Source: Acinetobacter tandoii DSM 14970 = CIP 107469 (lineage in GTDB: Bacteria; Pseudomonadota; Gammaproteobacteria; Pseudomonadales; Moraxellaceae). From it: a stretch of 64,000 nucleotides of DNA. Position numbers and translations under genes: made by a program. The notes beneath the pieces were generated by a model. It was not told the DNA's origin and searched no databases. It was given only the letters and a program-made list of their open reading frames with translations. The stretch spans positions 234,916-298,915 of the forward strand of contig NZ_KE007368.1 in assembly GCF_000400735.1 (NCBI RefSeq), given 5' to 3'. Shown piece after piece: positions 1 through 9,101 of this stretch. Position 1 is the stretch's first letter, and each line of letters begins with the position of its first letter.

Positions 1-2
1 AT

Positions 3-78
3 GGGTCGTTAGCTCAGTTGGTAGAGCAGCGGACTTTTAATCCGTTGGTCCCGCGTTCGAGTCGCGGACGACCCACCA
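3..78 (+). tRNA. tRNA-Lys (anticodon TTT)
   Basis: The sequence folds as a full 76-nt cloverleaf. A 7-bp acceptor stem pairs GGGTCGT with ACGACCC, the D-arm holds AGCTCAGTTGGTAGAGC, the anticodon loop is CTTTTAA (anticodon TTT, lysine), and the T-arm contains GTTCGAGTC. The 3' CCA is encoded in the DNA. The promoter lies outside the window. No further tRNA follows before the minus-strand lipoprotein gene. Confidence 0.97.
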
Positions 79-176
79 TTTATTGCAAAACATCTTAAAA
101 TATCTCTTTTAGCACCGCTCTCCGCATAGTTACTGCATTTTCATAGCATCTTTATCGCTTCTAATTTCATTGCAAA

Positions 177-830
177 TTATTGATCTTTAATTAAACGATA
201 GGCTTGTGTTGGCATCGGATAACCCGCTGCAAATAAATGCTGATTAATTTGATTGTCCAGATCTAAAGTTCGATCCAAATCTAAAATAAGATTATGTTGT
301 TTATCCACTCGATAATAAAATTCCGCACCCTCTTCCAAATGCACCACCAATTCAGAATCTTCTGGATTCACTGACCACGTATCACGTCGATAGGTTCGAA
401 TATTGCTGTCTTCAGCCATTTTTTCACTAAACAGCTTACCCGTATAAACAATACTCCGATAGGCAGAACCATCGGCAGCCAAAGTCAGAATATATTCTGC
501 TGAACCTTCGGAACATTGAACAAAATCATCTTTACAGGAAATCTTGACATGATAACGCCCAACATAGGGAGCTTGTTCATCGACTAAATCTTGTTGCACT
601 TTTGATACCGACTCGTTAGGCATACTCGCCTGCCCTGCCAGTTCTGTGAGTTTCTTGCCCGACTGCTGTGAATGGGCAGTAGATGTAGGCTGTGCTTCAG
701 AAGCAGATACCGTCTGATCAGCATCTGGAGGAGTTGAACGACTACATGCTGTCAAAATTAGACTGATGCATAAACACCCCAATAACGTCTCTCCGAACTT
801 CTGATGAAGTCGTACACTTTTCCATTTCAT
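177..830 (-). CDS. Hypothetical lipoprotein
   Basis: A 217-residue protein with an N-terminal signal sequence and a lipobox (LTAC, lipidated Cys near residue 29), so it should be an outer- or inner-membrane lipoprotein. The open frame extends upstream to a TTG at 872. The internal ATG at 830 is preferred because it places a short charged region directly before the hydrophobic segment. Residues about 30-90 are Ser/Thr/Gln-rich and probably disordered. The rest looks like a small beta-rich domain starting at YVGRYHVKISC, with a Cys pair, loosely reminiscent of NlpE-type barrels, but I cannot assign a family. It stands alone and is divergent from the PspC-domain gene. Confidence 0.75.
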   Translation of the reverse strand: MKWKSVRLHQKFGETLLGCLCISLILTACSRSTPPDADQTVSASEAQPTSTAHSQQSGKKLTELAGQASMPNESVSKVQQDLVDEQAPYVGRYHVKISCKDDFVQCSEGSAEYILTLAADGSAYRSIVYTGKLFSEKMAEDSNIRTYRRDTWSVNPEDSELVVHLEEGAEFYYRVDKQHNLILDLDRTLDLDNQINQHLFAAGYPMPTQAYRLIKDQ

Positions 831-1125
831 CACGTTAATACACAACCCACATTTATTTAACCGAGCACCCAAAGGGTAAAAAATGTTATTGCGTCATTTA
901 TCCTTAAATTCAGCAATAGCATTGCAAGTACCTGTATTTACTTATCAAAAACAAAGGTATCTGTAAATTTGATCACATTTTATGTAGAGCTCGGCTGAAC
1001 GCCTATATGTATTTACATAACTTAACTATTTTCGTGCTGGCTTTGCTTTAAAAATTGAATTGCATCACCATTTCTTAATTATGAGATTACAAAATATCTC
1101 TCATTCTATTTTCAAGGAGACCTGA

Positions 1126-1392
1126 ATGGCCAATGTTGGTTTATATCGTTCGAATCGCCAAAATATAATTGCAGGTGTTATAGGCGGTATTGCTGAACGT
1201 TTTGGTTGGAATGCAAACTTATTAAGAATTATTTTCTTTTTGGTTTCAGTCATGAGTGCCGCATTTCCAGGCATTTTAGTTTATTTGATTTTATGGCTCG
1301 TCATTCCAAAACGGGTAGAAGCGATGGATTCAGATGCATCAAATTACCACCGCCCTATACGTACTGTGAATAACAACAAGACGCCATTATAG
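1126..1392 (+). CDS. PspC domain-containing membrane protein
   Basis: An 88-residue protein that is almost entirely a PspC domain. An N-terminal basic stretch (LYRSNRQN) is followed by IAGVIGGIAERFGWN, then a hydrophobic transmembrane segment at about residues 35-62 ending in VIPKR. In enterobacteria PspC is an inner-membrane component of the phage-shock response. Stand-alone small PspC proteins are common and their roles are less clear. A good ribosome-binding site (AAGGAGA) lies 7 bases before the ATG. No pspA or pspB is adjacent, so a direct phage-shock role is only inferred. Confidence 0.88.
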   Translation: MANVGLYRSNRQNIIAGVIGGIAERFGWNANLLRIIFFLVSVMSAAFPGILVYLILWLVIPKRVEAMDSDASNYHRPIRTVNNNKTPL

Positions 1393-1429
1393 ATTTTAAA
1401 ACAACATCTTTTGACCTACCATTTTGGTC

Positions 1430-1467
1430 GCTACGGCTTTTTCCCCAAAGAGTCGTAGCTTTTTTTA
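1430..1467 (+). terminator. Rho-independent terminator after the pspC-like gene
   Basis: GCTACGGCT and AGTCGTAGC form a 9-bp stem with one mismatch around a 12-base loop, followed by a run of seven T. It closes the pspC-like gene and lies just outside the end of the convergent HPP-family gene. Confidence 0.85.
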
Positions 1468-1477
1468 TTTAGCTCAC

Positions 1478-2578
1478 TTATTTTTGATTTTTCAATTGAA
1501 TTAATTGCTGGTTTAATGCCGCAATCATATCTGCACGACTGATCATTCCCACCAACTGTTGCTGCTCAACCACAGGAATGTAGTTAAACGAACGCTCAAC
1601 AAAATACGGCACCAAATCTTGAATCGGCTGGCTCGGCTGTACCGTCACCACTTGTCGATTCATAATCTGTTTCACCTGATGCTCCCAACTGGCTTTCGGG
1701 TCGGCAGCACGTTTAAACCATTCCACGACTTCATACAGTGCTAGAGTTCCCACCAACTGCCGTGCGTTATTGACCACAGGCAAGCTCATTAAATTAATCT
1801 GTTTAAATTTATCTAAGGCAAGATGAATATCATCTTGCTCATTCAGCATCAGTACATCTTTAGACATCAGGTCTTGGCAGGTGAGTTCGTTCACTGCACG
1901 TGCGTTGGCAATTTCCTGCGCCTTGAGAATAATCTTTTGTAAATCATATTCACTGATGTCGAGCAACTGTGGCTGATGCTCCAACACATTATGAATATCT
2001 TGCGGCTGAATGGTGACTCTTTGAGTCGGTGTTGGATCGGTGGAACGTGAGTTTAGCTGTGCCGTTTGCGGATATTGGCGCCCCAACAATCGGTTAAAAA
2101 TAATGGCAATAACCAGTAGCAATAATGAATTCAACAACACAGGATAGGCTATAAAAGCATAACCCAGCTCATGTACGCTTTTACCACCCAATACCGCAGT
2201 AATCGCAACTGCACCACTGGGTGGATGTAAAGAATCGGTGCTCATCATCAAAAAGATCGAAAACGCCACCGCAACACTGAAGGCTTCGGTTAAATTCGGC
2301 ATATATAACGCGCATGTGACGCCGATAAAACCAGCCAAAGTATTCCCAATAATCATGTTCCATGGCTGCGCCAGAGGACTGGCGGGTACAGCAAACAGCA
2401 GCACCGAAGAGGCTCCCATTGGGGCAATGTACCATGCATTAATATCCCCCAACACCCACCAACTGATGAGCGAGGAAAGAGCCAAGCCCAATAATGCGCC
2501 TAAACCACAGAGTATTCTTTCCTTTAGCGGCAACACTTTAAAATTTGGTTTTAAGGTATTTAACCATTCAAGTTGCAT
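1478..2578 (-). CDS. HPP family membrane protein with C-terminal CBS domain pair
   Basis: A 366-residue protein with two parts. Residues about 10-165 form an HPP domain of four or five membrane helices carrying the diagnostic LHPPSGA motif. HPP proteins are inner-membrane proteins, and some plant and cyanobacterial members transport nitrite. Residues about 230-360 carry two CBS motifs (DLMSKDVLML... and QIMNRQVVTVQP...), which usually bind adenine nucleotides and regulate an attached domain. The open frame starts upstream at a GTG (2611). The ATG at 2578 is chosen because the extra 11 residues are basic and unlike the family start. Neither start has a strong ribosome-binding site. The substrate is unknown. 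Confidence 0.88.
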   Translation of the reverse strand: MQLEWLNTLKPNFKVLPLKERILCGLGALLGLALSSLISWWVLGDINAWYIAPMGASSVLLFAVPASPLAQPWNMIIGNTLAGFIGVTCALYMPNLTEAFSVAVAFSIFLMMSTDSLHPPSGAVAITAVLGGKSVHELGYAFIAYPVLLNSLLLLVIAIIFNRLLGRQYPQTAQLNSRSTDPTPTQRVTIQPQDIHNVLEHQPQLLDISEYDLQKIILKAQEIANARAVNELTCQDLMSKDVLMLNEQDDIHLALDKFKQINLMSLPVVNNARQLVGTLALYEVVEWFKRAADPKASWEHQVKQIMNRQVVTVQPSQPIQDLVPYFVERSFNYIPVVEQQQLVGMISRADMIAALNQQLIQLKNQK

Positions 2579-2700
2579 ATGAAACACAGCTGCCCTTCTA
2601 CTTTTTCGCACTTAACTGGTGCAAAATTATACGTGGTCTTACCTATAAGATGCATTTATTTTATATCTTACTTTTATGAGTAATTCTGTTGAATAACCTG

Positions 2701-3111
2701 TTAAATATATTGCTGTAACTGTGCAACCCGCTCAGCATAATGCTGCATTGGGCAATACGCATACATCGGCGAACCAATATACTGTCCAGCATTATCACAC
2801 TCTTGATCAACATACGCCTTCCACAAACGCTGTGACTTTAAAATGGCTTGGTAACGTTCGGGCTGCTTCCATTCTGCACTTTGTGCGCGAATTTGATCGA
2901 GTAATGCCACAATTTGCTTTTCGTAACATTGTTTAGTCTGATCCGCACAAATTTGTACCACGCTATTGTTAATCCCTGGCAATTGCTGTTCTTGAATGGT
3001 TTGCTCAACACATTCACTATACGGATCCGACTCAGTTGTCGGTTGTTGGGCACACGCCAATCCAATAGCACCAAAAACCAATACACTGGTAGATAGAATA
3101 AATTTCAGCAT
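2701..3111 (-). CDS. DUF1311 / LprI-like exported protein
   Basis: A 136-residue protein with a signal peptide (hydrophobic residues 4-20, cleavage near ACA-QQ). The mature part has four Cys and the pattern QRLWKAYVDQECD ... YCPMQHYAERVAQL, which is typical of the DUF1311 family that includes the LprI lysozyme inhibitor of mycobacteria. It would act in the periplasm. It is monocistronic and lies upstream of, and divergent from, glyQ. Family membership is a motif-level judgement, and inhibition of lysozyme is not shown by the sequence. Confidence 0.8.
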   Translation of the reverse strand: MLKFILSTSVLVFGAIGLACAQQPTTESDPYSECVEQTIQEQQLPGINNSVVQICADQTKQCYEKQIVALLDQIRAQSAEWKQPERYQAILKSQRLWKAYVDQECDNAGQYIGSPMYAYCPMQHYAERVAQLQQYI

Positions 3112-3306
3112 AGCTTGAACTTTTGTTGTTATAAATTGCCGTCACTATAACAAAATACTTAACGATCCCCCAATCCACACAATTGATCATCAAGCTTAAA
3201 ACTCAGATTTAAAGCATCTAAATTCAGCAATTCAGTTCATCCAATAGTGTTCAAGCTGCTGCAAATACATGTATAAATTTTAAATTGATGATTCAAGCTG
3301 AACCCT

Positions 3307-3335
3307 TTGCCACTCCCCTGCAAAATCCTTATACT
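3307..3335 (+). promoter_or_regulatory. Sigma70 promoter of glyQS
   Basis: TTGCCA at 3307-3312 and TATACT at 3330-3335 are separated by exactly 17 bases, a near-consensus sigma70 promoter. The start of transcription would be near 3342. This rules out translation from the in-frame codon at 3307 and supports the ATG at 3373 as the glyQ start. Confidence 0.8.
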
Positions 3336-3372
3336 TAGGGGCAATTTTTCTCTAATTTTTAATGGATGCACC

Positions 3373-4362
3373 ATGAGTCGCGCCATATCGCATATTGATA
3401 CATTTCAAGGCTTAATTCTTGCCTTACAAAACTACTGGGCTGAACAAGGTTGTGTGGTTTTACAACCTTACGATATGGAAATGGGAGCAGGGACTTTCCA
3501 CACTGCTACATTCCTTCGTGCATTAGGGCCAGAAACATGGAACGCGGCTTATGTACAACCTTCACGTCGTCCAAAAGATGGTCGTTATGGCGAAAACCCG
3601 AACCGTTTACAGCACTATTACCAATTCCAAGTGGTGTTGAAGCCTAACCCAGATAACATCCAACAGCTTTATCTTGACTCATTAAAAGCGATTGGTATTG
3701 ACCCACTGGTTCATGACATCCGTTTTGTAGAAGACAACTGGGAATCTCCAACACTCGGTGCTTGGGGCTTAGGTTGGGAAGTTTGGCTTAACGGTATGGA
3801 AGTGACTCAGTTCACTTACTTCCAACAAGTCGGTGGAGTTGAATGCTACCCTGTCACAGGTGAAATCACTTATGGTTTAGAGCGTTTATCCATGTATCTA
3901 CAAGGTGTAGACTCAGTTTACGACTTGGTTTGGACCAAAGGTCAGTTTGGTACTGTAACCTATGGCGATGTGTTCCATCAAAATGAAGTCGAACAATCGA
4001 CCTATAACTTCGAATATGCCCCTGTCGACAAATTGTTTGAATTGTTCGATTTCTACGAAGGTGAAGCGAACCATTTAATCGAAGCGAAGTTATCTCTTCC
4101 TGCTTATGAGCAAGTGGTTAAAGCATCACATACCTTTAACTTGCTTGATGCACGTGGTGCGATTTCGGTAACTGAACGTCAACGTTACATTTTACGTGTG
4201 CGTACTTTGGCACGTGCAATTGCACAAAGCTATGTACAAGCGCGTGCGGAATTGGGCTTCCCAATGGCAGAGCCTCACTTACGTGATGAAGTTTTAGCGC
4301 AATTAAAAGCTCAGGTTGAAGCAGAAGCTGCTCAAGCTGAAAAAGCAGCGGAGAACAAATAA
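3373..4362 (+). CDS. glyQ: Glycine--tRNA ligase alpha subunit
   Basis: GlyQ is the class II catalytic subunit of the heterotetrameric glycyl-tRNA synthetase, which charges tRNA-Gly in the cytoplasm. The protein (about 329 residues) opens with the family hallmark [17 protein letters not shown], followed by [24 protein letters not shown] and a conserved class II core ([19 protein letters not shown]). The ATG at 3373 follows a good sigma70 promoter. The C-terminal 20 or so residues are an Ala/Glu/Lys-rich tail, longer than in E. coli GlyQ (303 residues). The stop overlaps the glyS start by one base (TAATG), indicating translational coupling. Confidence 0.98.
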   Translation: MSRAISHIDTFQGLILALQNYWAEQGCVVLQPYDMEMGAGTFHTATFLRALGPETWNAAYVQPSRRPKDGRYGENPNRLQHYYQFQVVLKPNPDNIQQLYLDSLKAIGIDPLVHDIRFVEDNWESPTLGAWGLGWEVWLNGMEVTQFTYFQQVGGVECYPVTGEITYGLERLSMYLQGVDSVYDLVWTKGQFGTVTYGDVFHQNEVEQSTYNFEYAPVDKLFELFDFYEGEANHLIEAKLSLPAYEQVVKASHTFNLLDARGAISVTERQRYILRVRTLARAIAQSYVQARAELGFPMAEPHLRDEVLAQLKAQVEAEAAQAEKAAENK

Positions 4363-6431
4363 TGTCTAAACATACTGTTTTATTTGAACTTGGCTGTGAA
4401 GAACTTCCACCAAAAAGCTTGAAAACTTTACGTGATGCTTTAAAAGCTGAAACTGAAAAAGGCTTAAAAGATGCGGGCTTGGCATTTGACGCGATTGAAG
4501 CCTATGCAGCACCACGTCGTTTAGCCCTTAAAATTGTCAATGTAGATGCTGCACAAGCGGATACACAAAAGCGTTTTGATGGTCCTGCGGTTCAAGCAGC
4601 TTACGATGCAGAAGGCAAACCAACCAAAGCTTTAGAAGGCTTTATGCGTGGTCAAGGCATTACAGCAGATCAAGTTTCGACATTCCAAGCAGGTAAAGTT
4701 GAAAAAGTCTGCTTCTTGAAAGATGTGAAAGGTCAAAGCCTTGAAGCACTCTTGCCACAAATTTTACAGACTGCTTTGGATAACCTTCCAATTGCAAAAC
4801 GTATGCGTTCAGCGGCCAGCCGTACTGAATTTGTACGTCCTGTAAAATGGGTTGTGTTGCTTAAAGACAATAATGTTGTTGAAGCGACGATTCAGGATCA
4901 CAAAGCAGGCAACGTGACTTATGGTCACCGTTTCCATGCGCCTGAAGCGATTACTTTAGCCAATGCAGATGCTTACTTAGATGCACTTCGTGCAGCGAAA
5001 GTTGTGGCGAATTTTGAAGAGCGCCAAGCAATCATCGACCAGCAAGTGAAAGCTTTGGCGGATGAAGTCAATGCGATTGCGATTGTGCCTGCGGATCTTC
5101 GTGACGAAGTGACCGCATTGGTGGAATGGCCAGTTGCGCTTCGTGCAAGTTTTGAAGAGCGTTTCCTTGCTGTGCCTCAAGAAGCATTGATCACGACTAT
5201 GCAGGACAACCAAAAATACTTCTGCTTGGTAAATAGCGACAATAAGTTACAGCCTTACTTCATTACTGTTTCCAATATTGAGTCTAAAGACCCAACGCAA
5301 ATTATTGAAGGTAATGAGAAAGTGGTTCGTCCACGTTTGTCGGATGCTGAGTTCTTCTTCTTACAAGACCAAAAGCAACCGCTTGCATCTCGTAAAGAAA
5401 AACTGGCAAATATGGTATTCCAAGCACAATTGGGTACGCTTTGGAACAAATCTGAACGTATTGCCAAATTGGCGGTAGCCCTTGCGCCAATTACAGGTGC
5501 AACCGTTGCTGATGCTGAAAAAGCAGCACTTCTGGCAAAATGTGACTTAACTTCTGAGCTTGTAGGTGAATTCCCAGAACTTCAAGGTATTGCAGGTACT
5601 TACTACGCACGTCTTGAAGGCGAAAATGACGAAGTAGCTGAAGCTTTAGGTGAGCAGTATCTTCCGAAATTCGCTGGTGATGTTTTACCAAAAACCAAAA
5701 CAGGTACAACCATTGCCCTTGCAGATCGTTTAGACACGCTCACAGGTATTTTCGGTATTGGTCAAGCACCGACTGGTTCTAAAGACCCGTTTGCTTTACG
5801 TCGTTCTGCGATTGGTATTTTGCGTTTAGTGACTGAAAACAACCTTGATGTTTCAATTGAAGCACTCATCAAGTTGGCTTTAGCGGCTTATGGCGATGTA
5901 TTGAAAGATCACGACAAGACTTTGGCAGATGCTGTTGCATTCTTAGAAGGTCGTTACCGTGCGAAATACGAAGACCAAGGCGTTGCGGTTGATGTGATTC
6001 AAGCGGTTCAAGCTTTGTCTCCAAAATCTCCACTTGATTTTGACAAGCGTGTAAATGCGGTAAATCACTTCCGTAACTTGGCTGAAGCGGCTGCACTTGC
6101 AGCGGCAAACAAACGTGTTGCTAACATTCTTGCAAAAGAAGAAACACCTGAAGGTTCTGTAGTTGAAGCGAACTTAGTTGAAGACGCTGAAAAAGCATTA
6201 TTTGCTGAGCTTCAAGCAGTGACACCTGTGGTTGAACCATTACTTGCAGCAAAAGACTACACTGCTGCACTCTCTAAGCTTGCAGCACTTCGCGCGCCGA
6301 TTGATGCATTCTTTGATGGTGTAATGGTTATGGCAGATGATGCTGACCTAAAAGCAAACCGTTTACGTTTATTGGCTCAGTTGCGTAACTTGTTTACTGC
6401 TGTGGCTGATGTGAGTGTGTTGCAAGGCTAA
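4362..6431 (+). CDS. glyS: Glycine--tRNA ligase beta subunit
   Basis: GlyS (689 residues, normal for the family) is the tRNA-binding beta subunit that partners GlyQ. It begins with the conserved [14 protein letters not shown] and carries the HD-like and anticodon-binding regions. The conserved segment [27 protein letters not shown] lies near residues 450-476. The C-terminus ends in ADVSVLQG. The ATG overlaps the glyQ stop codon. A diverged copy of its last 30 sense codons, with its own stop, recurs at 7048-7149, so the 3' end of this gene has been a recombination junction at some time. Confidence 0.98.
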   Translation: MSKHTVLFELGCEELPPKSLKTLRDALKAETEKGLKDAGLAFDAIEAYAAPRRLALKIVNVDAAQADTQKRFDGPAVQAAYDAEGKPTKALEGFMRGQGITADQVSTFQAGKVEKVCFLKDVKGQSLEALLPQILQTALDNLPIAKRMRSAASRTEFVRPVKWVVLLKDNNVVEATIQDHKAGNVTYGHRFHAPEAITLANADAYLDALRAAKVVANFEERQAIIDQQVKALADEVNAIAIVPADLRDEVTALVEWPVALRASFEERFLAVPQEALITTMQDNQKYFCLVNSDNKLQPYFITVSNIESKDPTQIIEGNEKVVRPRLSDAEFFFLQDQKQPLASRKEKLANMVFQAQLGTLWNKSERIAKLAVALAPITGATVADAEKAALLAKCDLTSELVGEFPELQGIAGTYYARLEGENDEVAEALGEQYLPKFAGDVLPKTKTGTTIALADRLDTLTGIFGIGQAPTGSKDPFALRRSAIGILRLVTENNLDVSIEALIKLALAAYGDVLKDHDKTLADAVAFLEGRYRAKYEDQGVAVDVIQAVQALSPKSPLDFDKRVNAVNHFRNLAEAAALAAANKRVANILAKEETPEGSVVEANLVEDAEKALFAELQAVTPVVEPLLAAKDYTAALSKLAALRAPIDAFFDGVMVMADDADLKANRLRLLAQLRNLFTAVADVSVLQG

Positions 6432-6457
6432 GCCTTAATTGGTTGTAAATTAATGAG

Positions 6458-6486
6458 AACCCCTCTATAAATTAGTGGGGTTTTTT
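6458..6486 (+). terminator. Rho-independent terminator of glyQS
   Basis: AACCCC (6458-6463) pairs with GGGGTT (6477-6482) around an AT-rich loop, followed by a T run. It sits immediately downstream of glyS and overlaps the upstream, non-genuine extension of the next reading frame. Confidence 0.85.
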
Positions 6487-6516
6487 AATATTAAGAATAA
6501 ATCAGAAGTCATCATA

Positions 6517-6990
6517 ATGAATACCACTTCAATTAAAAAATTTTACCGTATAGATGCTTATCTTGTTCTCTGCCACACCCTTTTACTGGTAATCGGTTAT
6601 GGTCTATGGAAACTATATCCTCATATAAAGACCAAACCAGATATGAGCGGCCTGTTCTTTATGATTATCTCTATTCTAGGCGGTTTTGCAGGGCTGATTA
6701 TGCTAGCTATAACTCTGCCTCGTTTAGACCGTTCTGTTCGTAATTTATCAGTGAACAAATTTATTTTGGCTCTGCTGTATTGGGTTTCTAGTACCGTTAT
6801 TTTCGTGCTATTTGGCATCAGCAAATTCTTCTTCAATAATCCGCTCGTTTTGCTAATTTTTGTTTTGGTTTTTTTCAGCAGTATTTATCTTTCGGTGATT
6901 CGCCTTGCAGATATGCGTAAAAAAGACTGGCTGATCTTAAGCGGAATTTTTGGAGCTATTGTGCTGTTATTCTTTTTGCCAGAGCTTTAG
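6517..6990 (+). CDS. Hypothetical membrane protein, about five TM helices
   Basis: A 157-residue hydrophobic protein. Hydrophobic segments lie at about residues 12-34, 48-70, 85-105, 112-132 and 139-155, separated by short charged loops. The open frame extends back to 6475, inside the glyS terminator, so the ATG at 6517 is chosen. There is only a weak ribosome-binding site. No known family is recognised. Codon use is AT-rich (many TTA, ATT, TTT) compared with glyS. It is wedged between the real glyS end and a diverged copy of the glyS 3' end, so it is probably an acquired passenger. Function unknown. Confidence 0.7.
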   Translation: MNTTSIKKFYRIDAYLVLCHTLLLVIGYGLWKLYPHIKTKPDMSGLFFMIISILGGFAGLIMLAITLPRLDRSVRNLSVNKFILALLYWVSSTVIFVLFGISKFFFNNPLVLLIFVLVFFSSIYLSVIRLADMRKKDWLILSGIFGAIVLLFFLPEL

Positions 6991-7047
6991 AAAATGGTTT
7001 AAGTAAAGATGCTGAGCTTGTAATGTTTTGTGTACTTAACAATACCT

Positions 7048-7149
7048 TCTTTGATAGCGGATGATGCTGACCTAAAAGCAAACCGTTTACATTTATTGGC
7101 TCAGTTACGTGGCTTATTTACAAGTGTTGCGGATATTTCGGTGTTGTAG
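7048..7149 (+). pseudogene. Diverged duplicate of the glyS 3' end
   Basis: From 7057 the DNA encodes 30 codons matching the last 30 codons before QG-stop of GlyS, from [11 protein letters not shown] to VSVL, ending in TAG. Hand alignment gives 26 of 30 residues and 74 of 90 bases identical; the first 33 bases differ at one position. The preceding bases TTCTTTGAT (7048-7056) also occur in glyS just upstream, suggesting a small internal deletion. There is no start codon or ribosome-binding site, so it is a non-coding remnant of a glyS allele from a related strain or species. Confidence 0.88.
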
Positions 7150-7176
7150 TACTAAACTTAATAGCTGAAATAAAAT

Positions 7177-7198
7177 ACCCGCTTTAGAGCGGTTTTTT
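7177..7198 (+). terminator. Rho-independent terminator after the glyS remnant
   Basis: CCGCT-TTAG-AGCGG (7179-7192) followed by six T. It is likely the original terminator of the glyS allele whose tail lies just upstream. It overlaps the stop codon of the convergent STAS/ATPase gene. Confidence 0.8.
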
Positions 7199-8192
7199 AT
7201 ATTTTTACTGAGCGACTCCGACTTGATGCTTTAACTTGCCTACCAGCTTCTTTTGCTTCTTCTTCTCCAGAATCGGCAATCATACTAATTACATCCGCCA
7301 CATCATGAGGATACATTGAAAACTCTATAGAAATACAAGTCCCAATGAAGCTTGAATCTCTTTCTTCAATACCATTTTTTGCTCTTTTTGCAATTAGTGT
7401 TTTTCCCGAACTCGAAATAGTCATCCTTCCATAGTTTTTAGCTAAATGATATAGAACATATAATCCAAAGCCTGAATTGCCATGAATATTTAAGCTTTCT
7501 TCTATATTAAGAGTTCTGGATAATCCAGCTTGAAGGGCAATTTGTAAAAAATTTTCATCTGATACGTTTATTTCAGCATTTACCAATGATTGATAAATGC
7601 CAATTCCTTCATCAATCACAGCTATTTGAGCACGATTGTTCGTCCACCTCTGGCCACATACAAAGCAAATATCCTTTTCTGAATGCTCTAAAGCATTTCT
7701 AATTGCTTCTCGGACAGAATATGCAATCGTAAGATATATCTGCTCATTCCAGTTGCTTCCAACAAGAATTCTTGCTAAATAAGAAGCTTCCTCTTGAACT
7801 AAATCTTGTAAAGATTTTCCTGTTTCATTACTTTCACGTAATAATTCAATTTTATTAATTGCTCTGATCGGAATATAGCTCTCACCCACAGAGACTTCTC
7901 CAATTTTATTTCCAAAATTTGCACCAATAAAATCAAAGAACCCGATATGCGCCAAATAGCCAATAACATTATTATTTTGTCGAATCGAAATATCTGTGTG
8001 TAACTGGCCTCTTTTCATATCAAAATCACGCAGCATTACAGCTAAGCACAAGATTGTCTGTGGATCACAAAAACCGATACCATTTAAATCAATACATATT
8101 TTTTCTTCATACAAATTTGTATTAAGAATATTATTAAATTCATTTAACTTAGAAAGTGTTAAGTAATTCGTTTCTAGGTAAATTGTCTTCAT
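7197..8192 (-). CDS. STAS-like plus GHKL ATPase (HATPase) domain protein
   Basis: A 331-residue soluble protein. Residues about 1-95 resemble a STAS/MlaB-like fold (KICIDLNGIGFCDPQ, residues 31-45). Residues about 145-300 form a GHKL ATPase: N-box REAIRNALEHS (N166, E169), G1 box DEGIGI (residues 194-199) and G2 box HGNSGFGLY (residues 237-245). There is no dimerisation/phosphoacceptor helix with a conserved His, no receiver domain and no membrane helix, so it is not an ordinary sensor kinase. Such proteins resemble anti-sigma/RsbW-like ATPases or stand-alone HATPase proteins of accessory loci. It has AT-rich codon use and lies beside the duplicated glyS tail. Biological role unknown. Confidence 0.75.
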   Translation of the reverse strand: MKTIYLETNYLTLSKLNEFNNILNTNLYEEKICIDLNGIGFCDPQTILCLAVMLRDFDMKRGQLHTDISIRQNNNVIGYLAHIGFFDFIGANFGNKIGEVSVGESYIPIRAINKIELLRESNETGKSLQDLVQEEASYLARILVGSNWNEQIYLTIAYSVREAIRNALEHSEKDICFVCGQRWTNNRAQIAVIDEGIGIYQSLVNAEINVSDENFLQIALQAGLSRTLNIEESLNIHGNSGFGLYVLYHLAKNYGRMTISSSGKTLIAKRAKNGIEERDSSFIGTCISIEFSMYPHDVADVISMIADSGEEEAKEAGRQVKASSRSRSVKI

Positions 8193-8339
8193 TATTAACC
8201 TATATAAAATTAAGTATTATTTTCACTCAAACTACAATCCATCTTAAACTCTATCTGCTAAAAGTTAAAACACTGAAAAACTCATTCTTCAAATTATTAC
8301 TTATGTAGCATTAATTTCACGATACTTCGAGATGAGTAT

Positions 8340-8367
8340 TTGCAACATAACATCAATTCCCTATACT
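8340..8367 (+). promoter_or_regulatory. Sigma70-like promoter of the lipoprotein gene at 8403
   Basis: TTGCAA (8340-8345) and TATACT (8362-8367) are 16 bases apart, with the ATG about 35 bases further on. Confidence 0.6.
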
Positions 8368-8402
8368 CAAGCTAACAACACTCAACAAGAAAGAACGTTA
8401 AT

Positions 8403-8792
8403 ATGAAATTAAAAACACTTTTACTTACGGGCTTCACTTGCGCAGCACTCACAGCATGTACTTCATCTCCTAAAATTCCACAACTGGAAACAGGTGTACT
8501 GCAAGAAGTTCAAAACTTAGATGTATATCCAGATACAACAAACAATAAAGCCAAACTGACCAAATTTGTAGACAAATGCATCATCGAATTTACAGGGAAT
8601 TTAGACGGCAACAAAGTCGTCGAGCAATGGTCTTTTAGAGGCAATACCCTCATTACAGGTGGTACAGCAACCTTCGCGAAAGATGGCACCAGTCAAGCCA
8701 GCAATTTCGACCTGAACAATGCCCAAGTACAACAAAACTTTATTAAATTACGTAAAAACTTCGCTAAAGATGCCGTTGCACAATGTAATTAA
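8403..8792 (+). CDS. Hypothetical lipoprotein
   Basis: A 129-residue protein with a short lipoprotein signal (TGFTCAALTAC, lipidated Cys19). The mature part of about 110 residues has no family I recognise. It holds two further Cys (near residues 59 and 128) that could form a disulfide. The gene has its own promoter upstream and a strong terminator downstream, so it is a single-gene unit. The ribosome-binding site AAGAAAGAACG is weak. Probably an envelope lipoprotein of unknown function. Confidence 0.8.
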   Translation: MKLKTLLLTGFTCAALTACTSSPKIPQLETGVLQEVQNLDVYPDTTNNKAKLTKFVDKCIIEFTGNLDGNKVVEQWSFRGNTLITGGTATFAKDGTSQASNFDLNNAQVQQNFIKLRKNFAKDAVAQCN

Positions 8793-8803
8793 GCAACATA
8801 GCG

Positions 8804-8834
8804 GCTTTGCGTCCATATGACGCAAAGCTTTTTA
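8804..8834 (+). terminator. Rho-independent terminator
   Basis: GCTTTGCGTC (8804-8813) and GACGCAAAGC (8819-8828) form a perfect 10-bp stem with a 5-base loop, then TTTTT. Beyond it, 8835-9101 is about 270 bases without any gene or further motif that I can support; it should hold the promoter of the next gene. Confidence 0.92.
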
Positions 8835-9101
8835 ATCATCCTTAAAATTCAAAACCATAAATTCATTTTCTACAACTCCCCCGCACTTACATAACTTTGC
8901 TGATATCAACAAATGGTAGTATTCAGATACATCAACATCCTATAGCAAGCGTGTATCTCTACAATCTTGTAGCGAGTGTTAAGCTGCTGTATTGAACTGT
9001 GTAAGTTTCATCTCAAACGCCAAAATACATATTGAATCTGTTTATGATGCCTCACACATCCCCATCCCAATAACGGGTGCAATGATAGAGGAAAATCCAA
9101 C

